A program made the translations under genes and the position numbers. A DNA stretch of 64,000 bases from Casp-actino8 sp001510455 (GTDB taxonomy: Bacteria > Actinomycetota > Acidimicrobiia > Acidimicrobiales > Ilumatobacteraceae): assembly GCA_027592035.1 (NCBI GenBank), contig JAQCIK010000008.1:12768-76767 (forward strand). Direction: 5' to 3'. How positions within the stretch are numbered: position 1 is the first letter of the stretch; every line of letters begins with the position of its first letter. The notes below the pieces were generated by a model, which was not told the origin of the DNA, made no database searches, and saw nothing but the letters and a program-made list of their open reading frames with translations. Positions 19,801 to 28,793 of this stretch are shown one piece after another.

Positions 19801-21260
19801 ATCTGGTGGTGGTCGTCGTCGAGGAATGCGGTGATTCGACCGAACAGTCGAACCCGCTCCCGATCGACGTGGCGATCAACGCCGACACCGTGGTCTGCGT
19901 CGGTGACAAGTTCGTGTTCCAAGTGATCGTGACCCTCGATCGGCGAGCCAATCTCTCGTCGCTCGACGTGACGGCCGACGGTTCACCCACCCGAGTGAGT
20001 CAACAGAACCCAACCACGTACTCGGGTTCGCTACTCGCGGCCAGCGAAGGTGAACTCGAGATTCAAGCCAAGGGTGAAGACGACCTCGGCACGTCCGACA
20101 CTGCGGTTCACTACGTCAAGGTGATCCCCTGTGACGATGAGACCACGCCAGAGGATTCGACACCGAACGATTCGACACCGGACGACTCGAAGCCGGAGCA
20201 GAAGAACTCGGCTCCTGTCGTCGACGTCCGTGCACCCGAGTGCGTGGAAGCCGAATCGGAGGGATCGGTGAAGGTCACCGTGACCATCACGGTCTCTGAC
20301 GCCGACCTCGATCGGATGGCAGTCGTCCTGGGTGGTGGATCGAGCAGCCGCACGATCCCCACCGGCCGGTACACGATCAACGGCTCGGGATCGCAGTCGA
20401 TCACGTTCGTGGTGGATTACCAGGACCGTGGATCCACGTTCACCTTCAAGGGCGACGCCGATGACGGGCAGGACACCAGCCGGGACACGGCAACCGTTCG
20501 GGTCGAGTACCCCGGTGACTGTGACCCGACTCCGAGCACGTCGACGCCGACCAAGAACTCGGCGCCGACGGTGACGATCGCGACCAATCCGTCCGGCAAG
20601 GTCCAGGTCTGCAAGTCGGGTCAGAACACATCGGTTCCCGTGACCATCACCATCACCTCGGCCGACGTCGACAACGATCGCCTGGCGATTCTCCTCAGCA
20701 AGGACGGAGGTCAGCAGTTGAACATTGGTAGTGGTCCGGGTACCGCAACCGATTCGTTCACCATCACCTCGGCCGATATCGGGCGAACGATCACTTTCGT
20801 GGCCCGAGCAGTCGAGGCCATGACACCTGCCGTCTTCGCCGAGGCGACCGCCTCGATCGCCGTGTCGGAGAAGACCACCGGCTGTGACACCCCACCGAGC
20901 TCCTCGAGTTCGACCACTGCAGCCCCCGCTAAGAACACTGCACCAATGGTCACCTACTCGCTGGATGCAACGTACGACGCCAAGGCGGGGACGTGCTCGG
21001 TGCGAGTCACCGCGTCGGATACTGAGAAGGATCTGGTCTACATCGGTGAAGGCTCCAAGTTCATCCGTGACTCGCTGTTCACTGGCCCGTCGCCCAGATC
21101 GCGTACGTACGTGATCAAGGTGCAGCCGGGAGAGACCAAATCACTACCGTCCCACTTCGCAGTCGACCGGAACGGAGCTTCCACGGCGCTGAGCTATTCG
21201 GTCCGTCTGAGCCAGTTCGCCGGACGATTCCCGATCACCTACAGCTGTGTGAAAGGGTGA
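16890..21260 (+). CDS. Giant modular lipoprotein with Cys-bracketed repeats
   Basis: Exported protein of 1456 residues; function unknown. A strong RBS (AGGGGGA) selects the ATG at 16890. Signal peptide with lipobox T-A-A-C (Cys19). Residues about 51-180 resemble the actinobacterial DUF6777 module (G-L-Y-A-G, R-S-L-T-P-V, A-G-T-A-I-L-I-D-D, R-C-A-C-G-N-P-L). A Pro/Asp linker repeats P-P-G-D-D-T-V (about 206-228). Nine modules follow, each starting and ending at a Cys (238-294, 309-359, 376-434, 445-500, 512-566, 575-628, 632-686, 758-808, 819-878). Each has a central aromatic signature such as D-I-W-I-F-D-P or E-W-V-W-V. About residues 893-1456 form five Ig-like beta domains, each with Cys near its start and end. 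There is no LPXTG or C-terminal helix, so the lipid is the only visible anchor. A surface adhesin or stalk is my inference. Confidence 0.9.
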   Translation: MRRLSTFFLAGALLLTAACGGGDKESSETSDGGSRKLFQPAGVVGPDSFAPTFSVASYQVDPGSLTSGTVSGSAPGLYAGRTYGGSGQNICDVEAMIKFLTFYEDRGRAWADVQGIEFENLETYLRSLTPVFALQNLNVQMFGFKNGSSYGYDAVIAAGTAILIDDQGMPRARCACGNPLLGSSETPPDDTVPPGDEGNPEPQDSVPPGDDTVPPGDDTVPPGDDTVPPVERRPGPECPEEFEGNTYTDSNGVTWTWVKGNPTPETSPGGANWWDEDSNGYRTTQELEPEFIDCPEPEDQRIPQDDPDCPDWNSPPVTYTDPNGDIWIFDPQSGTWYSTTDLDQFKVSTEDLPGYSENCDEDDTDDPGDSGVKPECPQQYVHEESNSLSWTAYVTRSGEVWLFDPFTRSWTNQQTGEVIPGDDPSALPGYLKDCPSPNDDQGNPCPPLRPDYRETWVDPATGDVWTFGLVRSDNGFPRLVWENSVTGERLSRLELYRQACPDGTTPDETPECPPGKPILGQVWIDTLGNEWVYAANDGGADGWDNVSTEWIENLLTQDLPNQPDDCLPPIEERPCPPILKIADGTVWIGDNGHTYVYKAAAGGWIDATDPDGSVVPYTVLLPGYRDDCLPPCPPLDATNSGYFGVWVDPSNGEVWIKPIGGTEWYRIPDGETIDDTRDLPFYTEDCLPPCDPESDGGMTFEYDEDQRPVSRQDDPYGDDKEQAVDVKPGDEPAKLTQIVDELVGVSIAAGDDCNPEGCVTPDTEPELGHSFRDSGGVVWRYVGDGKWLAEDGRTADDVLDIPGYAEACLPPDVPLERECPEEYEGARYVDSNGIEWVWVGFSPDPADSDHGQRWFHRYEDGTAEYKYTVELDPFLSDCPKPDDLVIQEGGIRVDVRAPKILCVGDSAEIVLVATPSEDQLITTAEINIDNAGDFGVQVERTVWVHTWTPDAPGYYEIKGSAEDSAGLSGADLVVVVVEECGDSTEQSNPLPIDVAINADTVVCVGDKFVFQVIVTLDRRANLSSLDVTADGSPTRVSQQNPTTYSGSLLAASEGELEIQAKGEDDLGTSDTAVHYVKVIPCDDETTPEDSTPNDSTPDDSKPEQKNSAPVVDVRAPECVEAESEGSVKVTVTITVSDADLDRMAVVLGGGSSSRTIPTGRYTINGSGSQSITFVVDYQDRGSTFTFKGDADDGQDTSRDTATVRVEYPGDCDPTPSTSTPTKNSAPTVTIATNPSGKVQVCKSGQNTSVPVTITITSADVDNDRLAILLSKDGGQQLNIGSGPGTATDSFTITSADIGRTITFVARAVEAMTPAVFAEATASIAVSEKTTGCDTPPSSSSSTTAAPAKNTAPMVTYSLDATYDAKAGTCSVRVTASDTEKDLVYIGEGSKFIRDSLFTGPSPRSRTYVIKVQPGETKSLPSHFAVDRNGASTALSYSVRLSQFAGRFPITYSCVKG

Positions 21261-21282
21261 CAACCCTAATCTGAAGACAACA

Positions 21283-21897
21283 TCAGTGAACGGGCCCCGG
21301 GAGACCGGGGTCCGTTCGCGTTCGCATGTCGAAGCGAGGCAGCAGGACCTGCACGATGGGTCCGATACCGAGCGCGAAGGCCACCGTGCCGAGTCCGATC
21401 GGTCCGCCGAGCGCGATGCCGGTGACGAGCACCGTGAGTTCGATCACCGTACGGGCGAGCCGAATACTGATGCCGCGTTCTGACAACCCGAGCATCAGAC
21501 CGTCACGGGGTCCGGCGCCGAGTCCGGAGCCGATGTAGATCGCCGAACCGGCCCCCACGATCAGCAGCCCGGCCAACATGAGTGCCACGCGGCCCACCAG
21601 GTTCCCCGGCACACCGATCACGGGTTTGGTGAGATTGACCACCAGACCGATCTCGACGGCGTTCAGGATCGTGCCCACACCGGGTCGTTGTCGCAGCGGA
21701 ATCCAGAGGAGTAGCAGCAGCACACCGACGATGATGATCACGGTGCCGACGGCGATGTCCGTCTTGTCGGACACTCCGGTGTGGAAGACGTCCCATGGGG
21801 CCAGGCCCACCCGTGCACGAATGAAGAACGTGATGCCCAGACCGAACAGGAACAGGCCGACGACGCAGCGCGTCAGCCGCTCGGGCACTCGGTCCAC
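21283..21897 (-). CDS. YczE/YyaS/YitT-type membrane protein
   Basis: Integral membrane protein of 204 residues with about five hydrophobic helices. It has the YczE-type segments G-L-G-I-T-F-F-I-R-A-R-V-G-L-A-P-W-D-V and G-L-G-A-G-P-R-D-G-L-M. The biochemical role is unknown; family members are sometimes linked to transporters. It follows ahcY by 7 bases and is the last gene of the DUF3499-to-ahcY run. Confidence 0.85.
   Translation of the reverse strand: MDRVPERLTRCVVGLFLFGLGITFFIRARVGLAPWDVFHTGVSDKTDIAVGTVIIIVGVLLLLLWIPLRQRPGVGTILNAVEIGLVVNLTKPVIGVPGNLVGRVALMLAGLLIVGAGSAIYIGSGLGAGPRDGLMLGLSERGISIRLARTVIELTVLVTGIALGGPIGLGTVAFALGIGPIVQVLLPRFDMRTRTDPGLPGPVH
21289..21316. terminator. GC-rich hairpin between convergent genes
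   Basis: Arms 21289-21300 (AACGGGCCCCGG) and 21305-21316 pair over 12 positions with one mismatch or G-U, with loop GAGA. It lies 28 bases after the large lipoprotein stop and inside the last codons of the convergent yczE-like gene. No strong T tract. Confidence 0.45.
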
Positions 21898-21904
21898 TGA
21901 ATGC

Positions 21905-23353
<1,449 letters not shown>

Positions 23354-23400
23354 AGGAACTCCTGACGGGAACGGGGGCAATGACGTCTGTTGGTCCGAGA

Positions 23401-23643
23401 CTAGGCAATACGAGTGCCGGTGGCGCGACCTTCACCCTGTGAAATTCGGGCCATCAGCCTCTCGTGCTCGGCTTCGGACACCGTTTCGGCTTCGTCGATC
23501 AACATCACGGCGATGCCGTCTCGAATGGCGTACCGGCGCTTCAGACGAGGGTTGTAGATGCAGTCCTCGTCGTCGAACACGTGAAGCGGCCCGTGATCTT
23601 CAGGACAGGCCAGGACACTCACGAGTTCGGAATCGAGGGGCAT
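23401..23643 (-). CDS. Trm112-family protein
   Basis: Small protein of 80 residues from the ATG at 23643, which has a strong RBS (GGAGGAA). It carries the Trm112 pattern L-V-S-V-L-A-C-P-E-D-H-G-P-L and the later R-Y-A-I-R-D-G-I-A-V-M-L. Eukaryotic Trm112 is a methyltransferase partner; bacterial versions are less defined. Only one of the usual zinc Cys positions is retained, so metal binding is doubtful. Lies between phosphomannomutase (25 bases) and ahcY (47 bases). Confidence 0.88.
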   Translation of the reverse strand: MPLDSELVSVLACPEDHGPLHVFDDEDCIYNPRLKRRYAIRDGIAVMLIDEAETVSEAEHERLMARISQGEGRATGTRIA

Positions 23644-23668
23644 GTTTCCTCCAACACATCGAGCCGGT

Positions 23669-25033
23669 TCAGACCGACGTGATCTCCAAGAGTAGTTCGG
23701 CCACCCTCTCGTCGCACTCCTCACGACTCGACGCCTCGAGATTCAATCGAAGCAAGGGTTCGGTGTTGGACGGACGCAGATTGAACCACCACGGACCACA
23801 GTCGACCGTCAGACCGTCGAGGCGATCCTGGGGGAAGTTCCCGAACTTCTTCGACACCGCATCGATCACAGCCGTCGGATTCTCGACCTGGGTGTTGATC
23901 TCACCACTCGACGAATAACGCTCGAATGGCCGCCGGAGCTCCGACATCGGAACTCCCGAGCGCGACAACTCTTCCAACATCAACATGGTCGCGATGAGTC
24001 CGCTGTCGGCGCGGTAGTTGTCGGCGAAGTAGTAGTGCGCCGAATGCTCACCACCGAACACCGCGCCGGTCTCGGCCATTGTCTGTTTGATGAAAGAGTG
24101 ACCCACCTTGGTTCTGACCGGAGAACCACCGTTCTCACGAATGACCTCAGGCACGGCACGGCTGCAGATCAAGTTGTGAAGCACCGTGGCCCCGGGATTC
24201 TTGCGCAACATCGATGCTGCGAGTATCGCCGTGGTCGTGGAACCGGAGAGTCCGCGACCCTGCTCGTCGACCACGAACACGCGGTCAGCGTCACCATCGA
24301 AGGCGAGGCCGATATCGAATCCTCCGGCGACGACTCGTGCCTGAAGGTCACGTTGGTTGGCCGGCTGAAGAGGATCGGCCGGGTGGTTCGGGAAGGTTCC
24401 GTCCAGTTCGGGGTACATCACCTCGAGTTCGAGGCGCGGCAACCGTTCGAACACCGCCGGTACGACCAGTCCACCCATTCCATTGGCCGTGTCGGCGACG
24501 ACCTTCATCGGACGGAGCTCGTCGACATCGACGAACGACAACACGTGGTCGACGAACGACGCAAGGAGGTCGCGCTCGGTCCGGCGACCCGATCGATCGG
24601 CCGGCTTCGGACCATCGCCGTTCAACACTCGACGAGCGGCCTCTTTCACGACGTCGAGTCCGGTGTCGACACCCACCGGACGGGCGCCAGCCAGGCACAG
24701 CTTCACCCCGTTGTACTGAGCCGGGTTATGCGATGCGGTGAACATCGCTCCGGGAGCGTCGAGGCGTCCAGCGGCGAAGTAGACGAGATCGGTCGAGGCG
24801 AGGCCGATGTCGATCACGTCGACCCCCTGCTCCATGAGCCCCCGTGAGAACGCGTCGACCAGATCGATGCCGGACGGACGCATGTCCCGAGCCACGATGG
24901 CGACCGACGCGTCGGTGAAACGAGCGAATCCGACGCCGAGCGCGTGAGCGATGTCGGCGTCGAGCTGATCGGGCACGGTGCCACGAATGTCGTACGCCTT
25001 GACGATCGTGTCGAGGGTCTCGGCGTTCGGCAT
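23669..25033 (-). CDS. manB: Phosphomannomutase/phosphoglucomutase
   Basis: Interconverts hexose 6- and 1-phosphates and supplies mannose-1-phosphate for GDP-mannose. 454 residues from the ATG at 25033, which is preceded by GGAGG. The phosphoserine loop is F-T-A-S-H-N-P (Ser101), the Mg loop F-D-G-D-A-D-R and the phosphate-binding loop R-P-S-N-T-E-P. The N-terminus has V-K-A-Y-D-I-R-G-T. It links this run to the GDP-mannose-using genes at 37-43 kb. Sugar specificity cannot be settled from sequence alone. Confidence 0.94.
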   Translation of the reverse strand: MPNAETLDTIVKAYDIRGTVPDQLDADIAHALGVGFARFTDASVAIVARDMRPSGIDLVDAFSRGLMEQGVDVIDIGLASTDLVYFAAGRLDAPGAMFTASHNPAQYNGVKLCLAGARPVGVDTGLDVVKEAARRVLNGDGPKPADRSGRRTERDLLASFVDHVLSFVDVDELRPMKVVADTANGMGGLVVPAVFERLPRLELEVMYPELDGTFPNHPADPLQPANQRDLQARVVAGGFDIGLAFDGDADRVFVVDEQGRGLSGSTTTAILAASMLRKNPGATVLHNLICSRAVPEVIRENGGSPVRTKVGHSFIKQTMAETGAVFGGEHSAHYYFADNYRADSGLIATMLMLEELSRSGVPMSELRRPFERYSSSGEINTQVENPTAVIDAVSKKFGNFPQDRLDGLTVDCGPWWFNLRPSNTEPLLRLNLEASSREECDERVAELLLEITSV

Positions 25034-25079
25034 AGCGATCCTCCACGCTAGCGGTGGGGCGTCGCACCCACGAGGAGGT

Positions 25080-27662
25080 TCAGGAACCTTCGCGTGGTGT
25101 TTCCCCTGGTGAATCACCGTATTCATCCGAAGGTGACAGGGATACCTCGACCGGATCGGGGAAATCGTAGGTCGATACCTCATCGACGGACTGGTCGCCG
25201 GAGGCATCGGCCGATCGGTCGAATGCTCCTCGCCGGCGACGATCGTCCCGCCGAATGAGAAGTAGACAGACGAATCCGGCGAGAGTCAACACGTAGGCGA
25301 AGCGGTCGATCAGGCTCGCTTCGAACGTCAACGACACCTCGTTGTCGGTCGGAACGACGACCATCATGTTCGGTGCGACCCGATATGGACCATCGGCACC
25401 GGACACCTTCCAGTTGGGGAAATAACTCACTCGCACCAACACCGGCTCTCCGACCCGATCGACGGAGAACGAGACCGAATCGTCACCCACCGCGACATCG
25501 GAAATCGTCACCGGCTCGACAGCGACTTGCTCGATCGATTCGACCGGCACCACGACGTCGACCTGTCGGGAGTCGGCACCGGGTTCTCCGACCCGTCGTC
25601 CGAGATCGATCTCGACCGCGACCCGTTGCCATGCATCGGGTCCATCGGCAGCCGGAAGTGCGTTCCACTCGTCGGTGTTCTGCAACCAACTGGTTCCGAG
25701 TTCGAGCCAACGCTCTCGTTGATCACCACTTCGTCCCTCGACGACGACCGGCCGAGTTTCGAGCGGTACGACGATCTCGGAGTTCGAGACCTCGTAGACC
25801 TTCCACGGACCCGAGCGAGCAATCTCGAGGAGTTCGCCGGTCGACGATGCCAGCGCGTCGGCCTCGTCGATGGCCTCGGGTGTCACGGCCATGTAGTAAC
25901 GGATTCCGAGTGACTGCAAGTACCGAATGCCGGTCTCGGCATCGTTGTTCACGTACCGAAGTTCGCGAACCGGGTTGGAACTCTGTTTCGACATCGCTCC
26001 GGCCGCGAGGAAGTGATACGGCGTCGTTCCCGCCGCCTCGAAGAACAATCCTTCGCTGGATCCGATGCAGCTGTCGGTCCAGAACGGCAGGAGCATGAGT
26101 GCCATCGTGGTGCCGTAGCGATCGTTGTTGCTGTAGTTCTCCCACAGCGCGCGGCCGCAACCTCGGTTCTCACCGATCTGCTTCATCGTTTGGATCAGCT
26201 CGTAGTACTCACCGTAGGCCGAGCGACCTTCGTAGCCGGTGAAGTTCCAGCGCGCCCATCCGTCGACGAAACCTTTGTCGGATGCCTCGGTTTCGAAAGG
26301 CCCCCAGGTGTACTCGAGTCCCTGCCCTTCGTCGATCAGTCGACCGCCCGGCAAGACCTGGAAGCGGAAGCCCAACACGACGAGGGTCACGACGAGACTC
26401 GCCACGGCAGCGATCGTTCGCCACCGGAAGAACGCTCGACGCGCGACGGCATCGGCGACCCACGGCACCGGATCGACCACTCGCTCACGTCGCTCGATCT
26501 GAACGAGTCGGACGGCCGCATGGACCGCTTCCACGATGCCGATCGCCGCCAGGAGATACCGGCAGAGATTCACCATGGGGAGCAGTCGCGGATTCCAGAG
26601 CAGGCCGATCTCCGGCAAGCTGTCGTTGAACAGATACACGAGGGCCACGAAGACGAGACCGGTCACCCCGATCCAGACTCCGTTCGTGTGGCGTCGGGCC
26701 AGAACCGCAACGAGGCCGACCGCCGCGAAGAACGTGAAGAACACGTTCCAGAACGGCGGCAGGGCGAAGAACATTCCCCAGTACGACGTGAACGAACCGT
26801 TACCCGGCTCACCCTTGTACTTCATGTCGGTCATGTAGGCGTGGTTCAAGAGGAACGGAACGATCCAGAACGCCGCGAGGAGCGAACCCGTTCCAACTGT
26901 CACGGCGAACCAGCGCAGACGGCGTCGATCGAGCCAGAGCAGTCCCATGATGATCAGACCCACTGCGACATAGATCGCGACGATCCCATGGCTCAGGACT
27001 GCGAGAGCCATGAAGATCGCTGCTTTGGCGCGATGGCGTCCGGTCTCGAGCCCGTTCGCGAACAGGCCGAAGGCCAGTACTGCGAACGAGAGCGAGATGG
27101 AGAAGGAGAATTCACCGGCCATGGTCGACGCCACGTTGCCGCCGTAGATCGTGTAGCTCTCGTCGAGGAGATACACCAAGCCGACCACGGCGAACATCTC
27201 GGGGATGGGGTAGGCGAACCGAGCCAACCGTCCGAAGATCCACAGACACACCGGCAAGGTCACGATTCCGAGGACGGCCACCAACTTGAAGGCGACGCCA
27301 TAGGGCAGGACCACGTCGAGGAGAACGATGAAGATGGCCGGCACCACCATGTAGAAGCGGTAGATCGGGAATCCCGAGTACCAGTCCATCGACCACCCGT
27401 TCAGCTTCCAGGGCAACAAGTGATCGCGCAGGTACGCCGGACCCCAGACGTGGGCTCCCATGTCACCACCGGTCGGTGTCGAGTCACGGAACAGAAGTGA
27501 CGGCTGAACCACTCGTATCGCGATGAAGGTGGTGACCCCCAAGAAGACGAGCCGCACCCAGAACCGAACCAGCTTTTCTCGTGGCCAGCCGCGGAACGGA
27601 TTCCAGACCTCACGACGATCGGACTCGACCCCATCCACCGGGAGCTCCGACGACTCGCTCAC
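25080..27662 (-). CDS. Large polytopic membrane protein, GT-C-like
   Basis: 860 residues with roughly 12-13 hydrophobic helices in the first half plus one near the C-terminus. The first loop has T-P-T-G-G-D-M-G-A-H-V-W-G-P and the block W-Y-S-G-F-P-I-Y-R-F-Y. These match the 'PTPS-related membrane protein' family, which resembles GT-C glycosyltransferases using polyprenyl-linked sugars. A large extracytoplasmic beta-rich domain occupies about 480-790. The Asp in G-G-D-M could be the catalytic acid, by analogy. Its position next to phosphomannomutase supports an envelope-glycan role (inference). Confidence 0.85.
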   Translation of the reverse strand: MSESSELPVDGVESDRREVWNPFRGWPREKLVRFWVRLVFLGVTTFIAIRVVQPSLLFRDSTPTGGDMGAHVWGPAYLRDHLLPWKLNGWSMDWYSGFPIYRFYMVVPAIFIVLLDVVLPYGVAFKLVAVLGIVTLPVCLWIFGRLARFAYPIPEMFAVVGLVYLLDESYTIYGGNVASTMAGEFSFSISLSFAVLAFGLFANGLETGRHRAKAAIFMALAVLSHGIVAIYVAVGLIIMGLLWLDRRRLRWFAVTVGTGSLLAAFWIVPFLLNHAYMTDMKYKGEPGNGSFTSYWGMFFALPPFWNVFFTFFAAVGLVAVLARRHTNGVWIGVTGLVFVALVYLFNDSLPEIGLLWNPRLLPMVNLCRYLLAAIGIVEAVHAAVRLVQIERRERVVDPVPWVADAVARRAFFRWRTIAAVASLVVTLVVLGFRFQVLPGGRLIDEGQGLEYTWGPFETEASDKGFVDGWARWNFTGYEGRSAYGEYYELIQTMKQIGENRGCGRALWENYSNNDRYGTTMALMLLPFWTDSCIGSSEGLFFEAAGTTPYHFLAAGAMSKQSSNPVRELRYVNNDAETGIRYLQSLGIRYYMAVTPEAIDEADALASSTGELLEIARSGPWKVYEVSNSEIVVPLETRPVVVEGRSGDQRERWLELGTSWLQNTDEWNALPAADGPDAWQRVAVEIDLGRRVGEPGADSRQVDVVVPVESIEQVAVEPVTISDVAVGDDSVSFSVDRVGEPVLVRVSYFPNWKVSGADGPYRVAPNMMVVVPTDNEVSLTFEASLIDRFAYVLTLAGFVCLLLIRRDDRRRRGAFDRSADASGDQSVDEVSTYDFPDPVEVSLSPSDEYGDSPGETPREGS

Positions 27663-27698
27663 CCCGTCATTCTGCCATTCGACGGCGGTTCGACTCGA

Positions 27699-28409
27699 TC
27701 AGTTGGCGGCGAGAAGGAGACCCGAGGCGTTGAAAGCGAGATGAGCCAGTATCGGGCAGGCGATACGACCCGTACGTTGCCAACACAGGCCGAACACGAG
27801 ACCGATGAGGAACAGACCCGGAAATTCGACGGGCTGCAGATGAATCGCACCGAAGAACGCTGCCGACACCACGAGTGCGATCGTGTCGTTCAACCGACCT
27901 TCGAGCGACTGAAGGATCACACCGCGGTACACGAACTCCTCGACGAGTGGTGCACCGACGGCGACGACGACGATCAACGCGACGATCCACCACCCATCGG
28001 CGCGATTCCAGAGGTCAGTGGCCCGCTCCTCCACCTTGGCCGGATCGAAGGCGTCGGGAAAGAGTGACCTGAGCGGCCAGTAGAGCAACGGGACGAGGAC
28101 GAACTGACCGACGACTCCGATCGGCAGTCCCACCAGATCGATCGGGCGGAAGCGAACGCGATAGTCGTCGCGTATCGATCCCGACCCGCGACGAGAACTG
28201 AGAACGCCGAGCGCGACGACGAAGGGCACCCACAGACACAGAACGGTGGCCACCATCGTCGACGTCGGCCAATCGTCGGGATCGACTCCCGACTGACCGA
28301 GGATGGCGATGATCGCCGCCTGAAGGGGAAGAGCGGCGACGTACGCGCCGAGCCACACGGCCGCTGCTGCGGCGATCGAGAAACGTGCGTCGTGACTGGC
28401 CGGTCGCAC
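27699..28409 (-). CDS. CPBP-family intramembrane metalloprotease
   Basis: CAAX-protease/bacteriocin-processing type membrane protein, about 236 residues with several helices. The active-site motifs are present in order: V-E-E-F-V-Y-R-G-V (E-E-x-x-x-R), F-F-G-A-I-H (F-x-x-x-H) and H-L-A-F-N (H-x-x-x-N). I chose the GTG at 28409, 7 bases after the DUF3499 stop; an upstream start overlapping DUF3499 is possible, since no clear RBS is seen. Target unknown. Confidence 0.85.
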   Translation of the reverse strand: MRPASHDARFSIAAAAAVWLGAYVAALPLQAAIIAILGQSGVDPDDWPTSTMVATVLCLWVPFVVALGVLSSRRGSGSIRDDYRVRFRPIDLVGLPIGVVGQFVLVPLLYWPLRSLFPDAFDPAKVEERATDLWNRADGWWIVALIVVVAVGAPLVEEFVYRGVILQSLEGRLNDTIALVVSAAFFGAIHLQPVEFPGLFLIGLVFGLCWQRTGRIACPILAHLAFNASGLLLAAN

Positions 28410-28416
28410 GGAACGT

Positions 28417-28644
28417 TCAGCCGGCGAGACGGTGAACGAAAGGAAGGACTTCGACGCGTCGACGATCCTCGAGGCGCCAACCGCTCGGAGACACGAACCG
28501 TTGCAGATGGGCCTCGCAGAATTCGTAGACACCGGCGACACGTTCATCGGCCAGATGATCGAGCCAGATCACGGACGACGGATAGTGAAAGGTGATGGAC
28601 GTGCGAGCGTGTTCGCGACAGCCGTTGCGAGTGCAGAGACGCAT
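28417..28644 (-). CDS. DUF3499 family protein
   Basis: Small actinobacterial protein of 75 residues beginning M-R-L-C-T-R-N-G-C, the family's N-terminal Cys pair, with a third Cys in Y-E-F-C-E-A-H (likely zinc site Cys-Cys-Cys-His). Function unknown. In Mycobacterium and Streptomyces this gene sits next to the phosphomannomutase; here a CPBP protease and the GT-C-like gene intervene. It heads the run down to yczE. The 149 bases to ftsH hold divergent promoters that I cannot resolve. Confidence 0.88.
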   Translation of the reverse strand: MRLCTRNGCREHARTSITFHYPSSVIWLDHLADERVAGVYEFCEAHLQRFVSPSGWRLEDRRRVEVLPFVHRLAG

Positions 28645-28793
28645 ACGACAACGGTACGCAAACCGGACCCCGAGATCGCGGATTTCAGCCTGCCTACCTG
28701 CACCAATCTTGTGTCTCGGCACTCGAGCGTGACGTCTCTCTCAGGTCCGGCTCCGCGGTGCGGCCTCGCGCACCCCCGCCCTAGCATGGTTCC

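Noticed and set aside
23354..23400. Possible SAH riboswitch before ahcY
   Set aside because: Only 47 bases lie between the upstream gene stop and the ahcY start, too short for the known SAH aptamer, and no conserved core is seen.
26013..27500. A 495-codon frame antisense to the large membrane protein
   Set aside because: Shadow frame rich in Glu/Arg/His, mirroring the hydrophobic codons of the real gene.
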